Source: a virus
IMG/VR virus record: IMGVR_UViG_3300048591_000883
Location: 1-32,019 of that record
Strand: one strand, 5' to 3'
Length of the DNA: 32,019 bases
Position 1 is the first letter of the stretch; every line of letters begins with the position of its first letter. The translations under genes were made by a program, and so were the position numbers. The notes below the pieces were generated by a model, which made no database searches, had not been told where the DNA came from, and worked only from the letters and a program-made list of their open reading frames with translations. Of this stretch, positions 14,544 to 23,063 are shown one piece after another.

Positions 14544-14575
14544 AAGCGCCGTCGGGTTTGCCGCCGACGGCGCTT
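14544..14575. terminator. Bidirectional terminator between convergent genes
   Basis: A perfect 12-bp stem, AAGCGCCGTCGG (14544-14555) and CCGACGGCGCTT (14564-14575), with an 8-nt loop, placed between the plus-strand methyltransferase (ends 14531) and the minus-strand DUF3489 gene (ends 14592). Terminal A/T pairs on both arms let it act in both directions, though the T runs are short. Confidence 0.7.
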
Positions 14576-14591
14576 CGAAATTCGATCCGGT

Positions 14592-14870
14592 TCAGGCGAT
14601 GCGATAGACGCGCCCGCGGCCTTCGACTTTCTCCGACTGCACGTTCAGGCCGAGCTTCTTTTTGAGGGCACCGGCAATCGCGCCACGGACTGTGTGCGCC
14701 TGCCAGTCGAACTTCTTGACGATTTCTTCGATCGTGGCGCCTTCGGGACGCTTGAGCATTTCGATGAGTTGCGCCTGCTTGCTGTTGGCGCGTGTGCCGG
14801 GCGTCTTGGCTTTTGCTTGGACCTTCCGCTTCTGAGAGGTCTTGGTCTTTGCTTTGCTCGACTTGGGCAT
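14592..14870 (-). CDS. DUF3489 domain protein, 92 aa
   Basis: A Lys-rich N-terminus (about 30 residues, KAKTKTSQKRK type, probably disordered and nucleic-acid binding) is followed by a winged-helix-like domain: SKQAQLIEMLKRPEGATIEEI, then FDWQAHTVRGAIAGALKKKLG and the strand GRGRVYRIA. This is the DUF3489 pattern I recognise, widespread in alphaproteobacteria and their prophages with unknown function. A DNA-binding role is likely. AAGGAG lies 6 nt before the ATG. It is the last gene of a three-gene minus-strand unit. Confidence 0.8.
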   Translation of the reverse strand: MPKSSKAKTKTSQKRKVQAKAKTPGTRANSKQAQLIEMLKRPEGATIEEIVKKFDWQAHTVRGAIAGALKKKLGLNVQSEKVEGRGRVYRIA

Positions 14871-14963
14871 CTGAGGCTCCTTCGTGGTCGGGCCGCGACC
14901 ATCGCGACCCTTCTACGACCCCGAGCCCCGCATCGGAGCGGGGCGTAGAGGTGCGGAAGTCGA

Positions 14964-15209
14964 TCAGTCTTGACCCGACAGGACGCGGTCCATGGATTGC
15001 TGGAAGCTTTCGTTCGGGCGGGCTGTTTCCGCCGCGCGACGGATCGCGCCGAAAACAACAAGCTGCACGCGTCTGACGGCCTGTTCGAGTGTCTCGCCCG
15101 GCAAGATTTCGGCCTCGCAATTCGCGAGGAATTTTCGCAGCGCGGGCTCGCGTGCAGCGGCGACGCGGGCGCGAATCTCTGCGGGCGTGAGGCCGGACCA
15201 GTCTTCCAT
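14964..15209 (-). CDS. Hypothetical protein, 81 aa
   Basis: Encodes MEDWSGLTPAEIRARVA and a mostly helical, charged protein with no visible catalytic motif. GGAAGGAG precedes the start by about 8 nt, which decides for this ATG over the much longer in-frame extension upstream. It lies 20 nt after the 120-aa gene on the same strand and 93 nt before DUF3489. A weak GC hairpin (14925-14944) sits between it and DUF3489. Function unknown. Confidence 0.6.
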   Translation of the reverse strand: MEDWSGLTPAEIRARVAAAREPALRKFLANCEAEILPGETLEQAVRRVQLVVFGAIRRAAETARPNESFQQSMDRVLSGQD

Positions 15210-15229
15210 GGCAATGCTCCTTCCGGTTG

Positions 15230-15592
15230 TTAGGCGCTCGCTTCGGCCACGATCTCCCAATCGGTGACGAGGCCGACAAGGTAGGGCAGTCCGCGCGGGA
15301 TGCCGGTCTCGCGTGACGTGCGCCGATCGATCGTCCAGTTCATCCAGCGATCGACCGCGGCATCGATGGCGTCGGCGAGACCGCGCCCTTCGAACAGTCC
15401 GTTGGCCACATCGTCCGCGAAATGCCGGCCATGGCGGCAGTCGAGGAAATCGCGAACCCCGATTTCGGAGCACCCGGTCGCCTCGGCGATGGCCCGCATG
15501 GCGAGCGGCCAGGCTTCGACGGGATCGGCGTGGTGGCGGATGGTGCCAAAGAAGCCCCAGGCTTCGTTGTTGCTCGGCAGGACCTTGGTCAT
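15230..15592 (-). CDS. Hypothetical protein, 120 aa
   Basis: Starts MTKVLPSNNEAWGFFGTIRH and continues as a soluble helical protein (MAIAEATG-like helix, then DFLDCRHGRHFADDVANGLFEG). The GGAGAG site 4 nt upstream favours this ATG. An in-frame ATG at 15622 would add 10 residues. I have seen similar proteins beside DUF3489 genes in alphaproteobacterial mobile DNA but know no function. It is the first gene of the minus-strand unit, divergent from the packaging operon. Confidence 0.6.
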   Translation of the reverse strand: MTKVLPSNNEAWGFFGTIRHHADPVEAWPLAMRAIAEATGCSEIGVRDFLDCRHGRHFADDVANGLFEGRGLADAIDAAVDRWMNWTIDRRTSRETGIPRGLPYLVGLVTDWEIVAEASA

Positions 15593-15711
15593 GGCGCTCT
15601 CCGTTTTGATGGCGCCATACACGCGCTGCTTCCGACGGAAGCCAAGTCAATAATCGCGCGGACTGCATCTTTTTCCGCGGCATGTCGCGGTGCAAACCGG
15701 CCCTGACCTGA
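15593..15711. promoter_or_regulatory. Divergent promoter region with a small inverted repeat
   Basis: A 119-bp gap between divergent operons (small minus-strand genes and the packaging/structural genes). It holds the inverted repeat GCTTCC-GAC-GGAAGC (15628-15642) and, on the minus strand beside it, TTGACT, which could be a -35 element. No convincing -10 at normal spacing is seen. The late-gene promoter of the phage is expected here, but this is inferred from layout. Confidence 0.4.
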
Positions 15712-16269
15712 ATGGGAATCTCGATCCGCGCTTATGCCAAGGCACGTGGCGTAAGCCATGTGGCCGTGCTCAAGGCCGCCAAGGCCGGACGCATCCCGCT
15801 TGAGCCTGATGGTACGATCGACCCGGCGAAAGCCGACGCCGCCTGGCAGCGCTCCACCGATCCTGGCCGCTCGAAAGCAAAGCTGAAGGCGCCTAACGAA
15901 AAACTTCGCCCGGTTGGCGAGGCTGCGCTCGGCTCGGTGCGCGAGACGCTGAAAGAGCAGGGCTTGCCCGCCGGTGGCAACGTCACCTTCGTCCAGGCCC
16001 GCACCGCGCACGAAATCGCCAAGGCCCATCTCGCTCGCCTGCGCCTGCAGCGCATGAAGGGCGAGCTCGTTGATCGCGCGCGGGCGACGGCGCTGGTGTT
16101 TCGGCTGGCACGCGAGGAACGGGACTCCTGGCTCAACTGGCCGGCTCGGGTCGCGGCCCTGATCGCGGCCGATCTCGGTGTCGAGGCGCACGCGGTCCAG
16201 AAACTCATAGAGACGCATGTCCGCGGTCACCTCGCCGAGCTCGCCGAGATCCGGCCAGAGCTCCGCTGA
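15712..16269 (+). CDS. Terminase small subunit (Nu1-like)
   Basis: A 185-aa protein. Residues 2-45 (ISIRAYAKARGVSHVAVLKA...IDPAKADAAW) form a winged helix-turn-helix of the type that recognises phage packaging sites in Nu1-like small terminases. A Lys/Pro linker follows, then a helical region (AKAHLARLRLQRMKGELVDRARA) that would contact the large subunit. It overlaps the large terminase gene by 53 nt, supporting a functional pair. It is the first gene of the late operon. Confidence 0.75.
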   Translation: MGISIRAYAKARGVSHVAVLKAAKAGRIPLEPDGTIDPAKADAAWQRSTDPGRSKAKLKAPNEKLRPVGEAALGSVRETLKEQGLPAGGNVTFVQARTAHEIAKAHLARLRLQRMKGELVDRARATALVFRLAREERDSWLNWPARVAALIAADLGVEAHAVQKLIETHVRGHLAELAEIRPELR

Positions 16270-18229
16270 CCTGTTCGGTTTCGAGGGCGCCGACGAGCTT
16301 GGCCAGTCCTGGCGCGACGGGCTCACCCCCGATCCGGCGCTGACCGTCTCGGAATGGGCCGACCGCCACCGGGTGCTGAGCCCGCGCGCGTCGGCCGAGC
16401 CAGGCCGCTACCGCACCGATCGCACGCCCTACATCCGGGAAATTGTCGACGCGCTGTCGCCGATGCATCCGGCGCGCCGCATCGTGGTGATGAAATCGGC
16501 CCAGGTCGGCTTCACCGAAGGCGGCAACAACTGGATCGGATACGTCATTCATCATGCGCCGGGCCCGATGCTCGCGGTGCAGCCGACCGTCGAACTCGCC
16601 AAGCGCTTTTCCCGCCAGCGCCTTGAGCCCCTGATCCATGAGAGCCCTGCGCTCCGGGAGCGCGTCAAGCCGGCGCGCTCGCGTGATGCTGGCAACACGG
16701 TGCTCTCGAAGGAGTTTCCCGCCGGACTCCTGGTCATCACTGGGGCGAACAGCGCCGTCGGCTTGCGCTCGATGCCGGCGCGCTACCTGTTCCTCGATGA
16801 GGTCGATGCCTATCCGCCGTCGGCTGACGAGGAAGGCGACCCGGTCGCTCTCGCCGAGGCACGCACCCGCACCTTCTCGTGGCGCTCCAAGGTTCTCCTC
16901 GGGTCGACGCCGACCATCCATGGCCTATCGCGCGTGGAGCGCGAGTACGAGGCCTCGGACCAGCGCCGCTACTTCGTGCCGTGCCCGCACTGCCGGGAGA
17001 TGCAGTGGCTCAGGTTCGAACGGTTGCGCTGGGACAAGGGCAAGCCCGACACCGCACATTATCTCTGCGCCTCTTGCGAAGAACGGATCGAGGAGCACCA
17101 CAAGACGGCCATGCTCGAGGCCGGGGAGTGGCGTGCCACCGCGGACTCGGAAGACCCGGGCACCATCGGATTTCATATTTCGGCGCTCTACTCGCCGGTC
17201 GGCTGGCTCTCCTGGGAGCACATCGCGCGGCTGTGCGAAGCTGCGACCACCGACGAAGCTAGGCGCAGCTTCAAGAACAGCGTGCTTGGCGAGACCTGGG
17301 TCGAGACCGGCGAGGCGCCGGACTGGCAGCGCCTTTACGAGCGCCGCGAGTCCTGGCAGATCGGCACGGTACCGAGCGGCGGCTTGTTCCTGACGGCGGG
17401 CGCCGACGTCCAGAAGGACCGCATCGAGGTCGATGTCTGGGCCTGGGGCCGAGGTCTCGAAAGCTGGCTCGTCGACCACATCGTGGTCGAAGGCGGACCC
17501 GAGCAAGCCGAGACCTGGGAGGAGCTTGGTCTCCTCCTCGATCGCACCTGGCTTCATGCGCACGGTACGCGGCTTGGCCTTGCAAAGCTCGCGATCGACA
17601 CCGGGTACGAGGCGCCGGCCGTCTACGCCTGGGCTCGCAGGGCCGGCCATGCGCAGGTTGCGCCGATCAAGGGCGTCGAGGGCTTCAACCGTACGGCGCC
17701 GGTTGCCGGTCCGACCCACGTCGACGTCACAGAGGGTGGCAAGAAGCTTCGACGCGGGGCGCGGCTCTGGACGATCGCGGTCGCCACGTTCAAGAGCGAG
17801 ACCTATCGCTACTTGCGATTGTCGGCGCCGACCGACGAGGAGATCGCGGCAGGCGCAAAAATTCCGGCCGGCTACGTGCACTTGCCGCGTGGCACCGAAG
17901 CCGAGTGGGTGAAGCAGCTCGTCGCCGAGCAGCTTGTCACGGTGAAGACCAAGCGCGGTTTCAGCCGGCTGGAATGGCAGAAGCTGCGCGAGCGCAACGA
18001 AGCACTCGATTGCAGGGTTTATGCCCGCGCGGCCGCGTGGATCGCCGGCGCCGATCGCTGGACCGAGGCCATGTGGCGCGACCTCGAGCAGCAAGTCGGA
18101 ATCTCGGCCGACGCAAATTCCGACCAGGCCATTGAGCCTGAGGCGGTGGGCGCGACGGTGGCGGGTGTCATCCGACGCCGCCCCGAGCGCCGTGCACGCC
18201 GCGTTTTCCGATCGAGCTATCTGAGCTGA
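16217..18229 (+). CDS. Terminase large subunit (lambda gpA family)
   Basis: A 670-aa packaging motor and nuclease. The ATPase domain has a lambda-type deviant Walker A KSAQVGFT (93-100) and Walker B YLFLDE (190-195). A four-Cys zinc site sits at Cys256, 259, 284 and 287 (PCPHC ... CASC). The C-terminal RNase H-like nuclease begins AGADVQKDRIEVDVW, with Asp397 as the likely first metal ligand. Size and motif order match gpA, so packaging probably starts at cos-type sites with cohesive ends. The start at 16217 lies within the small-subunit gene. The end is rich in Arg (RRRPERRARR), as expected for a portal-contacting tail. Confidence 0.92.
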   Translation: MSAVTSPSSPRSGQSSADLFGFEGADELGQSWRDGLTPDPALTVSEWADRHRVLSPRASAEPGRYRTDRTPYIREIVDALSPMHPARRIVVMKSAQVGFTEGGNNWIGYVIHHAPGPMLAVQPTVELAKRFSRQRLEPLIHESPALRERVKPARSRDAGNTVLSKEFPAGLLVITGANSAVGLRSMPARYLFLDEVDAYPPSADEEGDPVALAEARTRTFSWRSKVLLGSTPTIHGLSRVEREYEASDQRRYFVPCPHCREMQWLRFERLRWDKGKPDTAHYLCASCEERIEEHHKTAMLEAGEWRATADSEDPGTIGFHISALYSPVGWLSWEHIARLCEAATTDEARRSFKNSVLGETWVETGEAPDWQRLYERRESWQIGTVPSGGLFLTAGADVQKDRIEVDVWAWGRGLESWLVDHIVVEGGPEQAETWEELGLLLDRTWLHAHGTRLGLAKLAIDTGYEAPAVYAWARRAGHAQVAPIKGVEGFNRTAPVAGPTHVDVTEGGKKLRRGARLWTIAVATFKSETYRYLRLSAPTDEEIAAGAKIPAGYVHLPRGTEAEWVKQLVAEQLVTVKTKRGFSRLEWQKLRERNEALDCRVYARAAAWIAGADRWTEAMWRDLEQQVGISADANSDQAIEPEAVGATVAGVIRRRPERRARRVFRSSYLS

Positions 18230-18235
18230 ACCAAA

Positions 18236-18448
18236 ATGACCCTCGAAGAGATGACCGCGCAACGCGACGCGCTGCTGGCGGCGCGCTTCCGTGGCGTGCG
18301 GACGGTCGAGATCGACGGTCGGCGCGTCACGTATGCCACCGACGCCGAGATGGCGGCCGCCATCACAGAACTCGAACGCCGGATTGCAACTGCGGGCGAA
18401 GGCGGCCGACGCCGACGGATTCTGACCTCTGCTTCGAAGGGACTTTGA
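18236..18448 (+). CDS. Head-tail joining protein, gpW-like
   Basis: A 70-aa protein starting 6 nt after the terminase: MTLEEMTAQRDALLAARFRG, a beta hairpin (TVEIDGRRVTYAT), then a helix (EMAAAITELERRIAT). This helix-hairpin-helix outline and its slot between large terminase and portal are those of lambda gpW, which joins the filled head to the tail. The stop is directly followed by the GTG of the portal gene. Confidence 0.8.
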   Translation: MTLEEMTAQRDALLAARFRGVRTVEIDGRRVTYATDAEMAAAITELERRIATAGEGGRRRRILTSASKGL

Positions 18449-19936
18449 GTGCTCGCTTCGCTGCAACAGTTCCGGCGGCGTGTCGGGGCATTCATTGGCG
18501 GGTTCGAGGCCGGGCTCGCAAACCGGCGACTGAAAGGATTCCAGCCGAGCCGGGCGCATCTCAACACGCTGATCGCGGCGGCCGGTGCGGACATCACGGC
18601 GCGCGCCCGCTGGCTCATTCGCAACAACGGCTACGCCACGAATGCGATCGAGAGCTGGGCCGGCAACGTCGTCGGCGCCGGCATCAAACCGTCGTCACTG
18701 ATCAAGGACGCCGGCTTGAAAGCAGCGGTCCAGGAGCTCTGGCTCGGCTGGACCGATGAAGCCGATGCGGAGGGCTTCACTGACTTCTATGGTCTGCAGC
18801 GCCGGGCCGCGCGCGAGGTGTTCATCGCAGGCGAAGTGTTCTTCCGGTTCAGGCCGCGCCGGCCGCAGGACGGACTCACGGTGCCGCTGCAGCTGCAGAT
18901 GCTTCCCTCGGAGATGCTGCCGCTCAATCGCAACGAAGTCATGCCCGGCGGCAATGTCATCCGCCAGGGCATCGAATTCGACGGGATCGGCCGTCGGGTC
19001 GCCTACCATTTCCTGCGGCGGCACCCGGGCGACATCACCGATCCCGGACTCGCTGGCGACATCGTGCGGGTGCCGGCCTTCGAGATCATTCACGTCATCG
19101 ATCCGGTCGATGCCGGGCAGCTACGCGGAGTGTCGCGCTTCGCGGCCGGCATCGTGAAGCTGTTCCTGCTCGACCAGTACGACGATGCCGAACTCGACCG
19201 GAAGAAGGTCGCGGCGATGCACGCGCTCTTCATCACGACGCCGGCACCGGCCGAACCGCTCGATGCCGCGGAGGGGCGCGATCAGAACGACGAGCGCACG
19301 ATCGACCTGCAGCCCGGCCAGATCACCATGCTGGAGCCCGGCGAGGAGGTGCAGACTTCGGCGCCGGCCGACGTCGGCCAGACCTACGAGCCGTTCCAGT
19401 ACCGGACATTGCTACAGGTCTCGGCCGCGCTTGGCGTGCCTTACGCCTATCTCTCCAACGATATGCTCAAGGCGAACTATTCGAACTCGCGCCTGGCCCT
19501 GCTCGAATTCCGCCGGCGGATCGAAGCCTATCAGCATGCCGTCATCGTCTGGCAGCTGTGCCGCCAGGTCTGGGCACGCTGGATGGACACCGCGGTACTT
19601 GCGGGCACGCTCGCACTGCCGGACTACGACCAGCGCCGGCGTGAGTATCTGGCGTGCGGATGGCTGCCGCCGAAGTGGGATTGGGTCGATCCGCTGAAAG
19701 ACGCTCGCGCCGAGATCGAGCAGATCGACGCAGGTTTAAAGAGCCGCACGCAGGCGCTGGCCGAGCGCGGCTACGACGCCGAGCAGGTCGATGCCGAGAT
19801 CGCGGCCGACAAGGCCCGCGAAAAGTCATTGGGATTGAGTTTCGGATCGATATCGCCGTCAAGCGCCGAGCCGGCGCCAGGCGATCCGGCTGATGTCTCC
19901 TCTGCTGATACCACCAACCCACCCGCCAACGATTGA
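18449..19936 (+). CDS. Phage portal protein (lambda gpB family)
   Basis: A 495-aa portal subunit, forming the dodecameric ring at one capsid vertex. Features of the lambda portal family are WLIRNNGYATNAIESWAGNVVGAG-type N-terminal residues (about 51-75), a central FIAGEVFFRF strand region and the C-terminal YSNSRLALLEFRRRI helix. It begins at GTG 18449, immediately after the gpW-like stop. It ends in a disordered Ser/Pro/Ala tail, and the last bases overlap a TTG that could start the protease gene. Length is usual for the family. Confidence 0.92.
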   Translation: MLASLQQFRRRVGAFIGGFEAGLANRRLKGFQPSRAHLNTLIAAAGADITARARWLIRNNGYATNAIESWAGNVVGAGIKPSSLIKDAGLKAAVQELWLGWTDEADAEGFTDFYGLQRRAAREVFIAGEVFFRFRPRRPQDGLTVPLQLQMLPSEMLPLNRNEVMPGGNVIRQGIEFDGIGRRVAYHFLRRHPGDITDPGLAGDIVRVPAFEIIHVIDPVDAGQLRGVSRFAAGIVKLFLLDQYDDAELDRKKVAAMHALFITTPAPAEPLDAAEGRDQNDERTIDLQPGQITMLEPGEEVQTSAPADVGQTYEPFQYRTLLQVSAALGVPYAYLSNDMLKANYSNSRLALLEFRRRIEAYQHAVIVWQLCRQVWARWMDTAVLAGTLALPDYDQRRREYLACGWLPPKWDWVDPLKDARAEIEQIDAGLKSRTQALAERGYDAEQVDAEIAADKAREKSLGLSFGSISPSSAEPAPGDPADVSSADTTNPPAND

Positions 19937-19947
19937 CCATCCGGACA

Positions 19948-21219
19948 ATGTTGAACCTTCCCCACGTTGCGGCCCGCGTGTTCGGGACGCCGCTGATGAT
20001 CGCCCGCGCCAAGCTCGAAGTGATCCTCGGCGTGCTGGCGCCGCGCCTCGCGGGAGGTGCCGCAGAACCGATCGAAGCCGAGAGCGATCCGGCACCGATG
20101 GTTTCCGTGACGGTCGAGCGGATCGCGGTGGTCTCGGTCATCGGCACCCTGGTGAGCCGCTCCAGCTATCTCGACGCAGCAAGCGGCCTCGTGTCCTACG
20201 GCGAGATCGCGGATGCGATTGCCGGCGCGATGAGCGACCCCAGCGTGCGCGGCGTTGTCCTCGATGTGGATTCGCCCGGAGGAGAGGTCGGCGGCCTGTT
20301 CGACCTGGTCGAACAGATTCAAGCGATCAGTGACGCGAGCGCCAAGCCGCTCTGGGCGGTGGCTAACGAATGCGCGCTATCCGCGGCTTACGCCATCGCG
20401 AGCACGGCCGATCAGCTCTACGTGACGCGCACGGGCGAGGTTGGCTCCATCGGCGTGGTTGCGGTCCACGTCGACGAGAGCGGGGCAGACGCCAAGGCGG
20501 GACTGGCCTGGACCTTCGTGTTCGCGGGCGCACAGAAGGTGGATGGCAATGCCCACGAGCCGCTCTCCGAGCGCGCCCGAGCGACAATTCAGGCGGACGT
20601 CGATCGCCTCTATTCCGAGTTCTGCGCGCTGGTTTCGGTCAACCGCGGGCTGACAAGCGAAGCAGCGCGCGGGACGAAAGCCGCGATCTATCGCGGCGAG
20701 CTCGCGATCCGCGCGGGCCTCGCCGACCGCCTGGGCACGCTCGACCTTGCCATCGCCGAGATGGCCGCTGAACTCGATCGCGCGGCGACCGCGCGCCCAT
20801 CCACCAAACCGAGACAGAAGAGGAGTCCGTCCATGGCGACGAACGAAACGGAACAGATTCCAGACGAGCCGAACGCGCCGCAACAGCCGGTCGAGCCTCA
20901 GCCGGCACCTGCGGCAGTTCCTGATCCTACGCCTCCTGCGCTGGAACCAGCGTCGGCGCCCGCGGACAAGCTTCGCGCGGAATTCGCCGAGATTGCCGCC
21001 GTCGCGGCTCAGGCGGCCCGGCTCGGGGTGACGGTCGACGCAGCGGATGCGGTCGCTAAGGGCGTTTCGGCGGACGCGCTTCGTCGCTCGGTGCTCGACA
21101 CGCTCGCGGCACGCACCGAGGCGACCAGCGTCATCGCCGCTGCGCCCTCCACCCCGACGGCCGGCGATAGCCCGATCGTCCGGCGCGCGCGCGAGCGCGC
21201 CGCAGCGGCCCGCAGTTGA
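19948..21219 (+). CDS. S49/SppA-like prohead protease with scaffold tail (lambda C-like)
   Basis: A 423-aa protein. Residues 50-280 are an S49 (SppA/ClpP-fold) serine peptidase: oxyanion strand VDSPGGEV (107-114), nucleophile Ser145 in CALSAAYA, and Lys197 in AGAQKVDGN as general base. It would cleave scaffold and portal parts during capsid maturation. The last 128 residues are a Pro/Ala/Glu-rich, helical scaffold-like region with its own ribosome site and in-frame ATG at 20833, the lambda C/Nu3 arrangement. ATG 19948 is chosen. TTG 19933, overlapping the portal stop, is the alternative and adds five residues. Confidence 0.88.
   Translation: MLNLPHVAARVFGTPLMIARAKLEVILGVLAPRLAGGAAEPIEAESDPAPMVSVTVERIAVVSVIGTLVSRSSYLDAASGLVSYGEIADAIAGAMSDPSVRGVVLDVDSPGGEVGGLFDLVEQIQAISDASAKPLWAVANECALSAAYAIASTADQLYVTRTGEVGSIGVVAVHVDESGADAKAGLAWTFVFAGAQKVDGNAHEPLSERARATIQADVDRLYSEFCALVSVNRGLTSEAARGTKAAIYRGELAIRAGLADRLGTLDLAIAEMAAELDRAATARPSTKPRQKRSPSMATNETEQIPDEPNAPQQPVEPQPAPAAVPDPTPPALEPASAPADKLRAEFAEIAAVAAQAARLGVTVDAADAVAKGVSADALRRSVLDTLAARTEATSVIAAAPSTPTAGDSPIVRRARERAAAARS
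20833..21219 (+). CDS. Nested capsid scaffold protein (Nu3-like), internal start
   Basis: ATG 20833 lies in frame within the protease gene, preceded by AGAAGAGGAG about 7 nt upstream, a much better ribosome site than that of the full-length protein. It would give a 128-aa acidic protein: a Pro/Gln/Glu-rich half, then a helix-rich half (KLRAEFAEIAAVAAQAARLG) and an Arg-rich end (RRARERAAAARS) suitable for binding the capsid protein. This matches Nu3, the scaffold made from the 3' end of lambda C. Separate production is inferred. Confidence 0.6.
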   Translation: MATNETEQIPDEPNAPQQPVEPQPAPAAVPDPTPPALEPASAPADKLRAEFAEIAAVAAQAARLGVTVDAADAVAKGVSADALRRSVLDTLAARTEATSVIAAAPSTPTAGDSPIVRRARERAAAARS

Positions 21220-21240
21220 TTCCCATAAGGAGCTCCAGAC

Positions 21241-21630
21241 ATGGCCACTCTTACCAAAGCGCCGACGCTCGGCGACCTGCTCAAGTATGAGCTCAACGGC
21301 AACTACACCCGGGAAACGATCACGCTGAAATCCGGCACGGACTACGCACTCGGTTCCGTGCTCGGCAAGATCACCGCTTCCGGCAAGTACCGGCTCTCGC
21401 CCGCCGCCCAGGTCGTGGGTGACGAGGGCGCCGAGACGGCTGTGGCGGTCCTGATCGAGGCGGTCGATGCGACCGCGGCCGACAAGACTGGCCTCGTCGT
21501 CGCGCGCGGGCCCGCGATCGTGTCCAAGGCGGCGCTCGTCTTCGACGCGTCCGTCGACCAAGCGGCCGAGAAAACCGCCAAGCACGTCCAGCTCGCCGCG
21601 GCCGGCATCGTCGCCCGCGACACTGCCTGA
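21241..21630 (+). CDS. Head decoration protein (lambda gpD family)
   Basis: A 129-aa capsid-stabilising protein. It opens MATLTKAPTLGDLLKYELN and continues with the beta-rich core typical of the HDPD/gpD family (TLKSGTDYALGSVLGKIT, then AVAVLIEAVDA and KTGLVVARGPAIVS). AAGGAG precedes ATG 21241 by about 9 nt. It sits between the protease/scaffold and the major capsid gene as in lambda, where gpD trimers cement the expanded shell. Confidence 0.88.
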   Translation: MATLTKAPTLGDLLKYELNGNYTRETITLKSGTDYALGSVLGKITASGKYRLSPAAQVVGDEGAETAVAVLIEAVDATAADKTGLVVARGPAIVSKAALVFDASVDQAAEKTAKHVQLAAAGIVARDTA

Positions 21631-21657
21631 TCCCACGCCACTCGCTGACCGCAACCG

Positions 21658-21683
21658 GGCCTCGACGGATTTCTGTCGGGGCC
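21658..21683 (+). other. Stem-loop between decoration and capsid genes
   Basis: GGCC-T-CGAC (21658-21666), 8-nt loop, GTCG-G-GGCC (21675-21683), pairing over nine positions with one G-U. No T run follows, so it is more likely an mRNA-stability or partial-attenuation element ahead of the highly expressed capsid gene than a full terminator. Confidence 0.4.
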
Positions 21684-21710
21684 AGAACCATTTTGAGGAG
21701 ACCCAAAAGA

Positions 21711-22733
21711 ATGGCCCCGATAATCAATCCCTTCGACGCGGGCGGCTACACGCTCGCCGAGATGACCACCGCCATCAACATCCTGCCGAACATCTACACT
21801 CGGCTCGGCGAGATGGGCCTGTTCCGCTTCGAAGGGGTGACCCAGCGCAGCGTCATCATCGAGCAGGCCGAAGGCGTGCTCAACCTGCTGCCAACCGTCC
21901 CGCTCGGCGGGCCTGCCACCGTCGCCAATCGCGACACGCGCTCGATGCGCTCCTTTACGGTGCCGTGGATTCCACACGACGACGTCATCACGCCGCAGGA
22001 CATCCAGGGCGTCCGAGGCTTCGGGGTGGCCGACGCGGCCGACCCGCTCGCAACCGTCATGGAACGCAAGCTCACCCGCATGCGCGCCAAGCACGCGCAG
22101 ACGCGGGAATACATGGAGATCAACGCGCTCCGTGGCATCGTCAAGGACGGCGCAGGCGTCGCGCTCTACGACTACTTCGACGAGTTCGGCCTGGTCCAGC
22201 AGTCGGTCGATTTCGTGCTCGGGACCGCCGGCACGAACGTCCAGGGCAAGTGTCGCGAGGTCCTGCGCAACGTCGAGACCGAGCTTAAGGGCGAGACCAT
22301 GAACGGCGTGCTCGCGTTGGTCAGCCCCGGCTTCTTCGACAAGCTCATCGGGCACTCCAAGGTCGAGGAGGCCTACAAGTATTTCTCTTCGACCGGCGCG
22401 CAGCCGCTGCGCGAGGACACCCGCCGCCGCTTTCCGTTCTCCGGCATCGTGTTCGAGGAATACAACGCAACGGTCACGCTCTCGACCGGCGCGACCGAGA
22501 CGCTGGTTCCGGCGAACGAGGGCATCGCGTTCCCCCTCGGCACCATGGACACCTTCGTCACCTACGGGGCGCCTGCAAACCTGATCGAGACCGTCAACAC
22601 CATGGGGCTGCCGATCTATGCCCGCCAGATTGCACGGCCCGATGGCAGCGCTATCGATGTCAAGACCGAGGCCTCGCCCCTGCCGGTGAACAAGCGGCCT
22701 CGCCTCGCGGTGAAAATCCTGAGCAGCAACTGA
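21711..22733 (+). CDS. Major capsid protein E (lambda gpE family)
   Basis: A 340-aa major head protein of the phage E family (HK97 fold). Recognisable parts are INPFDAGGYTLAEMTTAIN near the N-terminus, the RSVIIEQAEGVLNLLPTVP region, and VERKLT/MRAKHAQTREY-like helix followed by ALRGIVKDG. GAGGAG is 10 nt before ATG 21711. An in-frame ATG six codons earlier (21693) overlaps that ribosome site and is rejected. Length is normal. Hundreds of copies per head would be expected, matching its strong ribosome site. Confidence 0.92.
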   Translation: MAPIINPFDAGGYTLAEMTTAINILPNIYTRLGEMGLFRFEGVTQRSVIIEQAEGVLNLLPTVPLGGPATVANRDTRSMRSFTVPWIPHDDVITPQDIQGVRGFGVADAADPLATVMERKLTRMRAKHAQTREYMEINALRGIVKDGAGVALYDYFDEFGLVQQSVDFVLGTAGTNVQGKCREVLRNVETELKGETMNGVLALVSPGFFDKLIGHSKVEEAYKYFSSTGAQPLREDTRRRFPFSGIVFEEYNATVTLSTGATETLVPANEGIAFPLGTMDTFVTYGAPANLIETVNTMGLPIYARQIARPDGSAIDVKTEASPLPVNKRPRLAVKILSSN

Positions 22734-22738
22734 GCCGC

Positions 22739-23059
22739 ATGATGGATGCGTTTGCGGCTGCGACCGACGCGCTGTTCGCCGACCCGAACATCGCCCGCAA
22801 CGCGCTCTGGCGCGCGGGCGGTGCGGGCGATGGCGTCGTGATCCGCGTCATCACCAAGAGGCCCGACCAGGCCGCCGGTTTCGGCGACAGCCGCGCCATC
22901 CTGCCGACGGTGCTGATCGACGTGCGCCGGTCGGAAATCCCAAACCCAGTCAGCGGCGACACGGTCGAAATCGACGGCATGCTGTTCGAGGTCCTCGCCA
23001 CTCCGGTCGCGGACAGCCTCGGCCTGGTCTGGACCTGCGAGGCCGCACCACCGCCCTGA
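22739..23059 (+). CDS. Head-tail connector (FII-like), 106 aa
   Basis: Starts 5 nt after the capsid stop with MMDAFAAATDALFADPN and is a small beta-rich protein (GVVIRVITKRP, TVLIDVRRSEI, GDTVEIDGMLFEVLATP). Position after the major capsid gene and the strand pattern match FII-type head-tail attachment proteins, which complete the neck. The assignment is by context and fold-like pattern rather than strong sequence identity. Confidence 0.65.
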   Translation: MMDAFAAATDALFADPNIARNALWRAGGAGDGVVIRVITKRPDQAAGFGDSRAILPTVLIDVRRSEIPNPVSGDTVEIDGMLFEVLATPVADSLGLVWTCEAAPPP

Positions 23060-23063
23060 TCCG

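Noticed and set aside
16925-18559. 544-aa minus-strand frame opposite the large terminase
   Set aside because: Antisense shadow of a well-supported terminase gene; no motif or ribosome site.
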